Shown: one piece after another, positions 19,242-28,713 of the stretch
Numbering within the stretch: position 1 is the first letter of the stretch
How the letters are laid out: each line of letters opens with the position of its first letter
Origin: Burkholderiales bacterium RIFCSPLOWO2_12_FULL_61_40
Lineage (GTDB): Bacteria > Pseudomonadota > Gammaproteobacteria > Burkholderiales > Burkholderiaceae_C
Reading direction: 5' to 3'
Length of the DNA: 64,000 bases
NCBI GenBank assembly: GCA_001770935.1
Contig: MESI01000032.1
Location: 1-64,000 of the forward strand
The notes under the pieces: generated by a model
The model's database searches: none
Told to the model about the DNA's origin: nothing
The model's input: the letters and a program-made list of their open reading frames with translations, nothing else
Translations under genes and position numbers: made by a program

Positions 19242-20588
19242 CTATTGCTGATTGCTGGCTTTCAGGATGCTTCGTACGGCGTTGCGGGAGTGTGCACCAA
19301 GGTTGCCCAGCAGTTGCGCAACGGCACTGTCGAGCTGGGCTCGGCCAGCCGCATCGCGCCTGGACAATTCACTGACCATGCTGATGCCCGCTTCTTTGAC
19401 GCCAAAGTCAAACGAAGGGTCAGAAACAAACAGTTCAGGTACGGTGGCTACCAGGGTTTGTGCCAGGCGGGGGGCATAGGCTGCCGACTGTGCGCTGACC
19501 ACGTCACGCACGTAGCGGTCACTCCAATCGGGGTAGCTGCGGTCTTTTTCGGTGTTGTGCAAAGCCTTTTCAATGGCGGTGTCCTGCTTGCTGCTTGCTG
19601 CGTTTTGCAGCAGCTCTTTTTGGTACTTTTCTACCGCCAAATGGCGGTTGGAGAGCAACACCACCATGTCATCTTTCTTGCCACTCATGCCTGCCATGGC
19701 CAGTATATTGGCGCCCAGCAGTTGGAGGGTGGAGTTGCCGGGGGCCAGGCTGGCGTGGTAGGGCTGGGTGAGGTCCTGCAGGTAATGCAATGAAAGCCCC
19801 GCAAAGCGCCAGCCCCAGTAGGCGTGGCCGGTGCGAAATGCCAGTGCTGCCAGCGATCCATATTGGTAGGAGCGCAGCAAAGGGAACGTCCGCTTGATGA
19901 AGGGCGCGGCCATGTAAAGAATGCTGTCTTCATGGTAGAAGCCCATATGGAACGGGGCCTGGGTCGAGTAGTTGAGCGCAGGATTTCCAAATGGCAGCGG
20001 GCCAAAACCGTAGACCTTGCCCCAGTCCGAGGGGCTGTCCTCCCAGAGGTTGATGTCCAGGCCATAGTCGGGTTCATCGGAGGCGCTTGCAATCACCGCC
20101 AGTGGTGCGATTTGGTCGCCAGGCTTGAGCCCGATGAATTTGTAGCCCGAATTTTGGGGTTCGGGCAGGGTGTTGACGGCTGCGTACGCAATGCGGGTTC
20201 CGGTGATGTCTGGGAGTTGCGGGTCGGGCTGAATAAACAGCGCAAACTTGCTGTTAGGCGCCACCCGCAAGGCCATCAGGAAGGCGAGGCGGCGGGCATC
20301 GTCGGAGCGATCCGCGTTGGCAACAAAAGCCAGAGCGGCAGGGCGTGCGGGAAATTTTTCCAGATTGGCGGCTGCCCACGCTTCCTGGCTGGCCAAAAGG
20401 GCTTCAATCGTTTTTTCTTCCGCCTTCAAAAAAGCCTCCAGCGGCTCCACCGTGACCGGTGCTGCGTTGGCCAGTTCGGGCATTTGTTCCAGAGCCCGGT
20501 AGGTTGCAAAACTGTGGTTGCTCCAGGCAAATACTTGGGGTGCGGTAAAAACAAGGGCCAAAGTCAGGGCAGATGAAAAACGCTTCAC
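19242..20588 (-). CDS. Secreted zinc phospholipase C / P1-nuclease-like protein
   Basis: An exported protein of about 448 residues. With the GTG start at 20588 (ribosome site GGAG 8 nt before) it has a 21-residue signal peptide ending VFA, so the mature protein would begin with Trp22 (WSNHSF). An N-terminal Trp that binds zinc through its amino group is the hallmark of the zinc-dependent PLC/S1-P1 nuclease fold, and the later HYLQDLTQPYHAS matches the HxxxDxxxPxH zinc motif. An in-frame ATG at 20624 would lengthen the N-terminus by 12 residues and spoil the signal peptide. Substrate (phospholipid or nucleic acid) cannot be told. Confidence 0.75.
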   Translation of the reverse strand: MKRFSSALTLALVFTAPQVFAWSNHSFATYRALEQMPELANAAPVTVEPLEAFLKAEEKTIEALLASQEAWAAANLEKFPARPAALAFVANADRSDDARRLAFLMALRVAPNSKFALFIQPDPQLPDITGTRIAYAAVNTLPEPQNSGYKFIGLKPGDQIAPLAVIASASDEPDYGLDINLWEDSPSDWGKVYGFGPLPFGNPALNYSTQAPFHMGFYHEDSILYMAAPFIKRTFPLLRSYQYGSLAALAFRTGHAYWGWRFAGLSLHYLQDLTQPYHASLAPGNSTLQLLGANILAMAGMSGKKDDMVVLLSNRHLAVEKYQKELLQNAASSKQDTAIEKALHNTEKDRSYPDWSDRYVRDVVSAQSAAYAPRLAQTLVATVPELFVSDPSFDFGVKEAGISMVSELSRRDAAGRAQLDSAVAQLLGNLGAHSRNAVRSILKASNQQ

Positions 20589-20807
20589 GCAGTTGTCTCC
20601 AGTGTTTTTTGAGAGGTGACCCATCGGTAGATTCCAAGTCGCAAGCGACAGTGCGATGGTCGGCTGAAAGTAGATAGATTATGCGACTATCCCGCAGCGG
20701 CACGGGTTAAGGCCTGGCCACCCTAAAATTGCCGGATGGCCATGCGAGGTGGACATATCCGGGGTAGACATGGCACACGCCGTAGAAGACGACAAGGATG
20801 CTTTGGT

Positions 20808-21905
20808 ATGAAAAAACTGCTGTTGCGGTGGCTGGTGCTGGTGGTTTGCTGGGGGTGGGCTACGCATGTGGCCGCGTGTGCCATATGCGCGCCTTCGGAT
20901 CTGGAAAACACCTTGTCCCAACGCCTGTTTGCGGCCGATGTTGTGGTACTCGCCACGCCCACCCTGGATGGGGTTGGCTACCGTGCAGAGGAGGCCATCA
21001 AAGGAGAACTTCCCAAGGGCGTAATCCGGTTGCATGAGACGGTTATTGCGCCACCAACTGCGCCCTCCAAGGGGAGTGAACTCTTGCTTTACAGCGCGGG
21101 CTCGCAGACCTGGCGCACCGTGGGCGCATTGAAGACAGGGCGCGCCGATTGGGTGAAGCGTCTGTTGGCTTTGGGGCCGGTATCTGCGCTGAATGCCAGC
21201 GCGGTGACCGCAGCCTGGTTGCCTCGCCTGAGTTTTCTGGTCGCTGACCTGGAGAGTTCGGAGCCGCTGGTGGCGCAAACCGCGTATGAGGAAATTTCTC
21301 TCGCACCTTATGCGGCCATGCGTCCGCTCCAGCCCCACCTGGATGCGCACAAACTGGTACGTTGGCTGGACATACCTTCCTTGGCGGCGCGGCGCCCCTT
21401 GTATGCTTTGTTGCTGGGTATAGCGGGCGGCCAGGGCACGGCAGACGCATTGGAAACAAGGCTTCTTGCCGGATCGCAATGGCAGACCACGGCCGAACTG
21501 TCGGGCTTGTTTGCGGCTTACCTGGAACTGCGAGGGGCTGATGGGGTCGGGTGGCTGGAGCGCCATTACCTGGCCGACAGCAGGCGTAGCGAGTTGGAGA
21601 TACAGGCCGCCATTTTGGCCCTGAGCGTGCATGGCAACGGTGGTGGCGTGCGGGTGGGCAAAGATCGTGTGGTTCAGGCGTATGCGGTTCTGATTCAACA
21701 CAACAAGGCGCGGGCGGGTTTCGTGGCGTCGGATCTGGGCAATTGGGGACGTTGGGAGTTTGGCATGGACTATGCGGCCCTGCTGAAGTCCAGAGAACCG
21801 CAGGCGTTTGCATCGCGGTATGCCATGGTCTTGTTTTTGATGCGTAGCCCTGCGCCCGAGGCCCGTGCGGCGCTGGATGCCTTGCGTGCGGGTGGTTTCA
21901 TATGA
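20808..21905 (+). CDS. Exported protein of unknown function
   Basis: A 365-residue protein with a clear signal peptide (MKKLLLRWLVLVVCWGWATH, then VAAC), possibly a lipoprotein signal with Cys at the AAC site. The first half has a beta-rich section with a CAIC pair near the mature N-terminus; the second half is helical and repeat-like (armadillo/HEAT-type spacing is possible but not shown). The ATG at 20808 is preferred over one at 20736 because it starts the signal peptide directly and has a ribosome site (AAGGA). Divergent from the PLC-like gene. Family not recognised. Confidence 0.7.
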   Translation: MKKLLLRWLVLVVCWGWATHVAACAICAPSDLENTLSQRLFAADVVVLATPTLDGVGYRAEEAIKGELPKGVIRLHETVIAPPTAPSKGSELLLYSAGSQTWRTVGALKTGRADWVKRLLALGPVSALNASAVTAAWLPRLSFLVADLESSEPLVAQTAYEEISLAPYAAMRPLQPHLDAHKLVRWLDIPSLAARRPLYALLLGIAGGQGTADALETRLLAGSQWQTTAELSGLFAAYLELRGADGVGWLERHYLADSRRSELEIQAAILALSVHGNGGGVRVGKDRVVQAYAVLIQHNKARAGFVASDLGNWGRWEFGMDYAALLKSREPQAFASRYAMVLFLMRSPAPEARAALDALRAGGFI

Positions 21906-21947
21906 GAGCGCTAGCCATCGGATTCTGGCGTTGACTTTGCGGGGACA

Positions 21948-23144
21948 ATGCTACCCATGGTGAAAAATCTTTTGATTGTGGGGGGCGGCATTGGTGGTCT
22001 GGCGGCGGCGCTGGCCTGCACGCAGCGAGGCACCCCGGTGCATCTGCTGGAGCAAAGCCCGGTGTTTTCGGAGGTGGGTGCAGGCATTCAACTGGGACCC
22101 AATGTGGTCCGGGTGTTGGAAAGCTGGGGCTTGGCAGCGCAGCTCAAAGCGGTGGCTGCCTTTCCCTCGCAGCTGGAAGTGCGCAATGCCTTGAGTTCCA
22201 AACTGTTGGGGACCTTGCCACTGGGGGCGCAGATGGTGCAGCGCTACGGCGCGGCCTATGCATCCATTGCCCGAACAGACCTGCACCACCTCTTGTTAAC
22301 TGCGGTGTGCCAAGGCGGACTGGCGCACTTGATGCTGGGTTCGGATGTGACGGCTGTGACCCAGGATGAGCATGCGGTACAGGTGCAAATAGCGCGCCCG
22401 TCGGTGCAAGACGACGTGTTGCGCGCCGATGCGCTGGTGGGTGCCGATGGTCTATGGAGCCGTGTCCGCGCGCAGGTGTTGCACGGCGGCGGGCCCCGCG
22501 TGACCGGTCATCTGGCCTACCGCGCCATGCTGCCGCAACGTGACCTGCCATCGCCGTTGCGCAGCCAGGTGGTGAGAGCGTGGATGGGGCCCGATTTCCA
22601 TGTCGTCCAATACCCGGTGCGCGGTGGTGACTGGCTCAATGTGGTGGCCATTGTGCATGGCGAAGTGCCGGATGATCTGACCCATTGGGACCACAGCGGC
22701 AATGCCGCTGATTTGCGGATTCTTTTGGAGGGCGCGGGCGCACCGCTGCTGGATCTGGTCCATGCCATTCCCGACTGGCGCCTGTGGGCGCTGTGTGACC
22801 GCCCGCCCATGCGCAGTGCCGCCGAGCATGCGAATGGACGTATTGCCTTGTTGGGCGACGCGGCACACCCCATGCGGCCCTATTTGGCGCAAGGTGCTGG
22901 AATGGCCATTGAGGATGCGGCGGAGTTGGCACAAGCGTTGTCGGTGCCTGACCTGCCGGTTCCTGTGGCACTGCGGAACTACGCCGCCAGGCGTTGGCAG
23001 CGCAATGCGCGGGTGCAGGCACGGTCCATTCGCAATGGGGACATCTTCCACGCCAAAGGCATTGTCCGCCTGGGCCGCGACATGGCTTTGAAGGTATTGG
23101 GCCAGCGGATACTGGATGTGCCCTGGCTTTACCAGGGCGCGTAA
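21948..23144 (+). CDS. FAD-dependent aromatic monooxygenase
   Basis: A 398-residue flavoprotein hydroxylase of the UbiH/salicylate-hydroxylase group. It has the N-terminal dinucleotide fold (LLIVGGGIGGLAAALACTQR), the middle DG motif (ALVGADGLWSRVR) and the C-terminal FAD motif GDAAHPMRPYLAQGAGMAIE. Such enzymes use NAD(P)H and O2 to hydroxylate an aromatic ring; the motif spacing resembles salicylate and 3-hydroxybenzoate 6-hydroxylases. The substrate cannot be fixed from sequence and no ring-cleavage gene is adjacent. Two in-frame ATGs (21948, 21957) are possible starts. Confidence 0.88.
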   Translation: MLPMVKNLLIVGGGIGGLAAALACTQRGTPVHLLEQSPVFSEVGAGIQLGPNVVRVLESWGLAAQLKAVAAFPSQLEVRNALSSKLLGTLPLGAQMVQRYGAAYASIARTDLHHLLLTAVCQGGLAHLMLGSDVTAVTQDEHAVQVQIARPSVQDDVLRADALVGADGLWSRVRAQVLHGGGPRVTGHLAYRAMLPQRDLPSPLRSQVVRAWMGPDFHVVQYPVRGGDWLNVVAIVHGEVPDDLTHWDHSGNAADLRILLEGAGAPLLDLVHAIPDWRLWALCDRPPMRSAAEHANGRIALLGDAAHPMRPYLAQGAGMAIEDAAELAQALSVPDLPVPVALRNYAARRWQRNARVQARSIRNGDIFHAKGIVRLGRDMALKVLGQRILDVPWLYQGA

Positions 23145-23159
23145 AGCCTTGGCAAGGTA

Positions 23160-24626
23160 TCAATGGGGCTGAATATGGCGTGCCAGTGCGCCCGCTACCA
23201 GCGTCGGCCCAGCGGGCCACCGGTCAGCAGCCAGCCCATGGTGATAGACCGCCTGGCAAGCGGCTTCAAAGGCCTCCAATCCGCCCGCCAGGCGAGCACC
23301 CACCATGCCCGCCAGCACATCGCCGGTGCCAGCCGTGGCCAAGCGGGCGTCGCCGGTCGGGTTGATCACCGGCGTTTGCCCCGGTGCGGCGATGACCGTG
23401 CCAGAGCCTTTGAGCACCACGGTGCAGGCAAAACGGCTGGCCAGTTCCTGGGCGGCAGCCAAGCGATCTTGCTGTACCTGTGCAGTGGTGACGCCTAACA
23501 ACCGTGCTGCTTCCAGCGGATGGGGAGTCAGCACCGTGTCCGCCTGGCGTTGGCAACGGGCCGTGAGCAAGACTTGGAGCGGTGTGTTGCTTGCAATGGC
23601 GTTGAGGGCGTCTGCATCCAGGACGGCACGGGCCGATACTGACAAAATCGGCGCCAAATACCCGCTCATCACTTCACCGCCGCCACAGCCGCAAACCACC
23701 GCCATGGCGGAAAAATCCAAAGTCTGAACCGGTCTGAACATCAGCTCAGGCCGCTGGGGGTCTGCGCTCAAGGAGCCTCCATCGAGCAATCCCACAAAGA
23801 CCCGGCCTGCGCCCGCGTGCAGGGCTGCTGACGCGGCCAGCAGTGCGGCCCCTGTCATTCCCGGCCCACCGCCAACCACGGCCACGTCGCCAAAACGTCC
23901 TTTGTGGGAGGCATGGGGGCGTGGCGGAATGGAAGGCCAACCCGCCAGCCACGCGCTGGGTCCGGTGGTTGGCTGGCAGGCACCTGCTTCACCGGTGGTA
24001 TCCAGATCATGGAACCACACCAGGCCTGCAGCATCCCGTCCGTGGGCGGTGAACAGTCCGGGTTTCAGGGTGAGCAGGCTCAGGGTATGGCTGGCTTTCA
24101 CGCTGTGCAGCGTCGCATGGCCGGTGTCCGCGTGCAAGCCGGTCGGCAAGTCGACGGCCAGCACGGGTGCCAATCCCGCATTGAGTTGGGTGATCCATGC
24201 GGCCATGCGGCCTTCGGGAGCGCGGGAATGGGCGCCCACACCAAGGAGGGCGTCAATACATAAATCGCAGTGATTGGGGGGTGTTTCGGCGAAACAGACT
24301 CCCGCGTCCACTGCACGCTGGTACGACGCTACGGCGTCGGGAGGCGCTGTGTCGGGCTTGCCCAGCCAGGTCACCACGGGTGCCTTGCCCCAACGCTGCA
24401 GGTGCAGGGCAGCTTCCAGGCCATCTCCGCCGTTGTTGCCCGGTCCACAGGCAATCCAGACAGTTCGGGCGTGGGGGGCGATGGCGAGGGACAGTTGCGC
24501 CACAGCCAGTCCGGCACGTTGCATCAGGGTATGGGGGGGCAGGATCGCTTGCACCGCCTGTTCAATGCTGCGCGTCGCGGCTACGCCGTGCAAAGCCTGG
24601 CGCACACGAAAGTCAACGGGGTGCAT
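23160..24626 (-). CDS. nnr: Bifunctional NAD(P)HX epimerase / ADP-dependent NAD(P)HX dehydratase
   Basis: Repairs hydrated NADH and NADPH. The 488 residues fuse a YjeF_N epimerase domain (about 1-210, with the phosphate loop CGPGNNGGDGLEAALHL) to a ribokinase-like dehydratase (about 240-485, with HKGRFGDVAVVGG, TPHPLEAARLL and GTGDVLAGMVGA). This is the usual bacterial fusion. The ATG at 24626 gives MHPVDFRVRQALHGVAATRS; an earlier in-frame start would add 47 Pro/Arg-rich residues overlapping the neighbouring gene. The upstream gene (MBL-fold hydrolase) ends 5 nt before it, so they are probably cotranscribed. Confidence 0.93.
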   Translation of the reverse strand: MHPVDFRVRQALHGVAATRSIEQAVQAILPPHTLMQRAGLAVAQLSLAIAPHARTVWIACGPGNNGGDGLEAALHLQRWGKAPVVTWLGKPDTAPPDAVASYQRAVDAGVCFAETPPNHCDLCIDALLGVGAHSRAPEGRMAAWITQLNAGLAPVLAVDLPTGLHADTGHATLHSVKASHTLSLLTLKPGLFTAHGRDAAGLVWFHDLDTTGEAGACQPTTGPSAWLAGWPSIPPRPHASHKGRFGDVAVVGGGPGMTGAALLAASAALHAGAGRVFVGLLDGGSLSADPQRPELMFRPVQTLDFSAMAVVCGCGGGEVMSGYLAPILSVSARAVLDADALNAIASNTPLQVLLTARCQRQADTVLTPHPLEAARLLGVTTAQVQQDRLAAAQELASRFACTVVLKGSGTVIAAPGQTPVINPTGDARLATAGTGDVLAGMVGARLAGGLEAFEAACQAVYHHGLAADRWPAGPTLVAGALARHIQPH

Positions 24627-24631
24627 GGGTT

Positions 24632-25519
24632 TTAAAACTCGTAGGCTTCGCCTTCGCGGGCCAATCGGTATTCGGGGCCACCGGCGTGGGGCGGGTTGGC
24701 GGCCAGGGCCTGCTGGAAGACGGCTTCCAATGCATCGTCGCTGCGGGTGGGTTCGTGGTGGGTGCAAAAAAGGACCTTGGCACCGGCGTCTTGGGCGTAG
24801 CGCATGCCATGGTCGAAGGTGCCGTGGCCCCAGCCCTTTTTGGCGGGGTATTCCTGTGCGGTGTAGGAGCAGTCCGCAATCAGCACGTCCACACCGCGCA
24901 TGGCCTGCAAAATGCTCTGGGCCTTTTCATCCACAAAGGTCTGGTACTCGGCGTAGCCCTCCTCGCCGGGTTCGTAAATGTTCAGCGGAGGTTCATGGTC
25001 ACCCGTGAAAAAAACCGATTTTCCGTTGGCTTCAATCCGGTAGCCAAAGTCGATGACCGGATGGTTCATGAGGTAAGGGGTGACCGTGGCAGAGCCAATC
25101 TGAATGCTCTGTTCTGGTGCCAGGGTGACATATTCAATGCGTGCCTTCATCTCGGCCTCGCGCACGGGGAAGTAGCTGTATTGCAATTGCACCGACATCA
25201 CCTGTTCGACCCCTTTGCCGGTTACCGGATCAAAGGCACCATGCAGCCGCAGAAGATTGCCTGGTATGAAATTGGGAATGAAAAATGGCAAGCCCTGGAT
25301 GTGGTCCCAGTGTGAATGGGTCATGAGCACATTGGCGGTCAATGGAAGTTCGGTCAACAGGGTTTGGGACAGAGGAAAAATGCCGGTGCCTGCATCGATG
25401 ATGAGCAACTCATTGTTGTCGGTACGGATCTCAATGCAGGTGGTGTTTCCACCATAACGCACCGTGTTCGGGCCGGGGGATGCAATGGAACCCCGTACAC
25501 CCCAAAATTTGACTTTCAT
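24632..25519 (-). CDS. Metallo-beta-lactamase-fold hydrolase
   Basis: A 295-residue cytoplasmic metallohydrolase. It contains the fold's metal motif HSHWDH, further ligands in MNHPVIDFGY, FFTGDHEPP and CTHHEP, and the N-terminal signature MKVKFWGVRGSIASPGPNT shared by a group of PhnP/RNase Z-like proteins, some fused to or acting with signalling domains. The precise substrate is unknown. The ATG at 25519 has a ribosome site (AAGGG); it lies 5 nt upstream of the NAD(P)HX repair gene on the same strand. The upstream neighbour on this strand is a PAS-domain histidine kinase. Confidence 0.85.
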   Translation of the reverse strand: MKVKFWGVRGSIASPGPNTVRYGGNTTCIEIRTDNNELLIIDAGTGIFPLSQTLLTELPLTANVLMTHSHWDHIQGLPFFIPNFIPGNLLRLHGAFDPVTGKGVEQVMSVQLQYSYFPVREAEMKARIEYVTLAPEQSIQIGSATVTPYLMNHPVIDFGYRIEANGKSVFFTGDHEPPLNIYEPGEEGYAEYQTFVDEKAQSILQAMRGVDVLIADCSYTAQEYPAKKGWGHGTFDHGMRYAQDAGAKVLFCTHHEPTRSDDALEAVFQQALAANPPHAGGPEYRLAREGEAYEF

Positions 25520-25585
25520 GTGTTGCCCTTGGTATTTCGAAAACATCTTAGCGTTTTCAAATACGGATGCAAAGCTTGCGCCTCG

Positions 25586-27235
25586 CTATTGGGGCAACTC
25601 TGTCAGCGTATCCGGCGTGCCCTGGATGGGTAGCCAGACCCGAAAGCGGGTGCCCACGCCGGGCGTGCTGAATACTTCAATGCGTCCACCGTGTTTGCTG
25701 ATGATGCCGTAAGACACCGAGAGGCCCAGGCCCGTACCCTGGCCAATGGGTTTGGTGGTGAAGAAGGGTTCAAAAATGCGCTTTTGCACTTGTTCGCTCA
25801 TGCCGCAGCCCGTGTCTTCTATTTCGAACCACGCCATGGTTTCGTCATGGCCCGTGCGGATCGTGATGAGGCCTTGGGTGTCAATCGCGTGGCCCGCATT
25901 GACCAGCAAATTCAAAACCACCTGGTTGATTTGGGCGGCATTGCACAAAACCTCAGGCAGCTCGCCCCACGCGAACTCCACTTTTGCCTTGAACTTGATT
26001 TCGTTCCAGACCACATTGAGCGTGCTTTTGATGCAGGCGTTGAGGTTAACTGCCATCCATTGGCCCGTGTCCACATGGGAGAAGTCCTTCAAGTCCTGAA
26101 CAATTTGGCGTACCCGGTTCAGTCCGTCACCCGACTCGTGCAGCAACTCCTTCAGATCCTGGCGCAGGTAGTCAATTTCCACCGCTTGCAGTGTCGATTG
26201 CAGCGCTGCCGCTGCGTCGGTCGGCAAATGCACCCGGGCGACTGCCGCGGCGTAGGCATCAATCAGGCGCAGCAAATCGTCGGTGTACGTGGACAAGGTA
26301 CGCATGTTGGAGCTGACGAAACCAATCGGGTTGTTGATCTCGTGCGCCACACCGGCTGCCAGTTGACCAATAGACGCCAACTTTTCGGACTGCAACAGTT
26401 GGTTTTGCGCATCCTCCAGGCGCCGGTTGGTTTCCTTGAGCTGCAGCAGGTTCTCTTGCAGAGCGTCCTCGGCTTGCTTGAAGGCGCTACGGTCTTCGGC
26501 CAGCCAGATGGTGCCTTTGGCCGGTTCCCTGGGGTCGATCAAATAACCAATGAGGTTAGCCCACAAACTGCTGCCATCGGCGCGGCGCATAAACAGTTCG
26601 CCTTTGAATGGTTTTCCCTGCGACAAAAGCGGAAAGGCCTGGCGGCCAATTTCGGCGTAATCTTCGTCGCTGTGGTACAGAATACGGGCCGGCTGCCCGA
26701 TGATGCCGTCCCTTGCGTAGCCAAACAACTCGGCGAACTTGGGATTGCAGCGTGTGACTTGGCGGTTTTGGGTAAACAAAATAGCCACTGATGCGTTGTC
26801 CATGATGGCCTGCATCTCTGCCAGCGCTTGCCCATGTTCCAGCGCAGTCTGGCGTGCCTGCGTCACGTCTTCCAGAATCCATACGGTTCCCTGGTCTGTG
26901 TGTTGCGGATCTACCGCACGCCCATAGACATGGCACCAAATCAACTGGCCGTCTCGGCGTTTGTATTGCCAGTCGGTTTCAAATGCCTGCCCCGCAGAGA
27001 GCAAGGGGCTCGCTTGGCGTCCCACCTCGTCGTAGCTCTCTTGTGAGGGGTAGATGGTGATACCGGGCAAGCCCTCCAGTTCACCTGGACCATAGCCCAG
27101 TAGTTCCAAACTGCGGCGGTTGCAGCGGTAGAACACGCGGTTACGGGTATACATAATGGCAACGGCTGCGTTGTCAAAGATGGCTTGGTATTCCAGTAGC
27201 TCGTGTTCCTTATCCGTATCGAAGCAAGGGGGCAT
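25586..27235 (-). CDS. Cytoplasmic PAS-PAS sensor histidine kinase
   Basis: A 549-residue kinase without membrane segments. Two PAS domains that resemble each other (first with AIFDNAAVAIMYTRNRVFYR, second with AIMDNASVAILFTQNRQVTR) are followed by a coiled coil, a dimerisation/phosphoacceptor helix (GQLAAGVAHEINNPIGFV; His in the H-box) and an ATPase domain (N-box LNLLVNAGHAID, G1 DTGCGM, G2 GTGLGLS). It resembles hybrid-free NtrB-like kinases. The ATG at 27235 has a GGAG ribosome site 7 nt upstream. No response regulator lies beside it; kynureninase is the nearest upstream gene. Confidence 0.88.
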   Translation of the reverse strand: MPPCFDTDKEHELLEYQAIFDNAAVAIMYTRNRVFYRCNRRSLELLGYGPGELEGLPGITIYPSQESYDEVGRQASPLLSAGQAFETDWQYKRRDGQLIWCHVYGRAVDPQHTDQGTVWILEDVTQARQTALEHGQALAEMQAIMDNASVAILFTQNRQVTRCNPKFAELFGYARDGIIGQPARILYHSDEDYAEIGRQAFPLLSQGKPFKGELFMRRADGSSLWANLIGYLIDPREPAKGTIWLAEDRSAFKQAEDALQENLLQLKETNRRLEDAQNQLLQSEKLASIGQLAAGVAHEINNPIGFVSSNMRTLSTYTDDLLRLIDAYAAAVARVHLPTDAAAALQSTLQAVEIDYLRQDLKELLHESGDGLNRVRQIVQDLKDFSHVDTGQWMAVNLNACIKSTLNVVWNEIKFKAKVEFAWGELPEVLCNAAQINQVVLNLLVNAGHAIDTQGLITIRTGHDETMAWFEIEDTGCGMSEQVQKRIFEPFFTTKPIGQGTGLGLSVSYGIISKHGGRIEVFSTPGVGTRFRVWLPIQGTPDTLTELPQ

Positions 27236-27331
27236 GCATAAACTCCGTGGACTGCAAGGCAGCGTCATGGGCCATGATGCACAAAAACCACTCCGGAGGC
27301 AATACTGACGGACGGGCCTTGCGTATGGTGT

Positions 27332-28606
27332 TCAGGTCACCGCGTCTTTTTGGTGGAACTGGGCTTGCTGCCATTCGCCAGTCTCCAGTACCTGGTGCAA
27401 CTGCTCCACCGCGTTCCACACGTCTTCAAAACCGATGTACAGCGGCGTGAAGCCAAAGCGCAGGATGTCCTGGTGGCCTTGGCCGTCCCCGGCGCGGTAG
27501 TCGCCAATCACGCCGCGTGCAATCAGCGCCTGCACAATGGCAAAGGCGCCCGATGCACGGGTCAGGCAAACCTGCGAGCCCCGTTGGCCATGCTCCCTGG
27601 GGGTTGCCAGGCCCAGGCCGTGGCCTGCACAGCGCTGCTCGACCAGTGCGATGAACAGGTCCGTCAATGCCAATGACTTGCTGCGCAAGGCTGCCATGCC
27701 GCCCAGGGGCTGGGCAGCCTCGAAGCCCTCCAGTCCACATTCCAGCAGGGACATGCTCACAATGGGCTGGGTACCGCACAGGTAGCGGGTGATGCCGACG
27801 GCAGGCTGGTAGTCGGGGGTGAACTCAAACGGCGTGGCATGGCCCCACCAGCCGGACAGGGGTTGCCAGAAGCGCTCGGCGTGTCGGGGGTTGACCCAGA
27901 CAAACGCTGGTGCGCCGGGCCCTCCGTTCAGGTATTTGTAGCCGCAGCCAATGGAGAAATCGGCCTGCGCAGCGATCAGGTCCACCGGCACTGCGCCGGC
28001 ACTGTGGGCCAGATCCCACACCACCAAGGCCCCGGCCGCATGGGCGGCGGCCGTGACGGCTGGCATGTCGTGCATGGCGCCGGTGCGGTAGTTCACATGG
28101 GTGAGCATCAAAATGGCTACTTCAGCGGTCAGGGACGCTGCAATCTCCATGGGCTCCACCAGTTTCAGGGTGTAGCCACGCTCCTTGCACAGACCCTCCG
28201 CAATATAGAGGTCGGTAGGAAAGTTGCTGCGCTCACTGACGATGATGCGGCGCTGCGGCGCGTCCTGGGCCGCCATGGACAGGGCCGCAGAGAGCACCTT
28301 GTACAGGTTGACAGAGGTGCTGTCGGTGGTGACGACCTGGTTTTGTCCTGCGCCAATGAGCGGCGCAATCCTGTTGCCCAGGCGCTGTGGCAGGCTGAAC
28401 CAGCCAGCGGTGTTCCAGGATCGGATCAGGCCTTGCCCCCACTCCTGGGTGATGACCTCAGCGGCCCGTGTGGCAGCGGCCTTGGGCATGGCGCCCAATG
28501 AATTGCCATCGAGGTAAATGACATCGGGGGGAATCGAAAACAAGTCGCGCAGGCTTTGGAGCGGGTCCGCAACGTCGCGTTGTCGGCAGTCTTGCAAAGT
28601 GATCAT
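27332..28606 (-). CDS. kynU: Kynureninase
   Basis: PLP enzyme that cleaves L-kynurenine to anthranilate and alanine in tryptophan catabolism. The 424-residue chain has [11 protein letters not shown] near the N-terminus, the cofactor region [25 protein letters not shown] (Asp/His contacts to PLP) and the Schiff-base lysine in [14 protein letters not shown]. The ATG at 28606 gives [11 protein letters not shown]; a longer in-frame start would run into the leader. The leader carries a 44-nt element (28636-28679) almost identical to one before tryptophanase at 58857. Other kyn genes (kynA, kynB) are not adjacent, so kynU stands alone here. Confidence 0.95.
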   Translation of the reverse strand: MITLQDCRQRDVADPLQSLRDLFSIPPDVIYLDGNSLGAMPKAAATRAAEVITQEWGQGLIRSWNTAGWFSLPQRLGNRIAPLIGAGQNQVVTTDSTSVNLYKVLSAALSMAAQDAPQRRIIVSERSNFPTDLYIAEGLCKERGYTLKLVEPMEIAASLTAEVAILMLTHVNYRTGAMHDMPAVTAAAHAAGALVVWDLAHSAGAVPVDLIAAQADFSIGCGYKYLNGGPGAPAFVWVNPRHAERFWQPLSGWWGHATPFEFTPDYQPAVGITRYLCGTQPIVSMSLLECGLEGFEAAQPLGGMAALRSKSLALTDLFIALVEQRCAGHGLGLATPREHGQRGSQVCLTRASGAFAIVQALIARGVIGDYRAGDGQGHQDILRFGFTPLYIGFEDVWNAVEQLHQVLETGEWQQAQFHQKDAVT

Positions 28607-28635
28607 GGTGGGGCTCTTTTGTTCAATGAACCGCA

Positions 28636-28679
28636 AAGTTAACACCGGTCAATTTGCCGTGGTGTCGGTTATTTCCAAC
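28636..28679 (-). promoter_or_regulatory. Conserved 44-nt leader element upstream of kynU
   Basis: On the minus strand it begins GTTGGAAATAACCGAC, continues ACCACGG, and ends CCGGTG-TTAACTT, finishing 29 nt before the kynU ATG. 39 of 44 positions match the element before tryptophanase (58781-58824), in the same orientation to the gene. Two small stems can be drawn: GTTGG/CCGAC, and CACC(AC)GG/CCGGTG around an 8-nt loop. It may be a shared operator or a structured leader. Confidence 0.7.
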
Positions 28680-28713
28680 GATCAGTGCAAATGCTGTCGA
28701 TCTTGCAGTGCGG

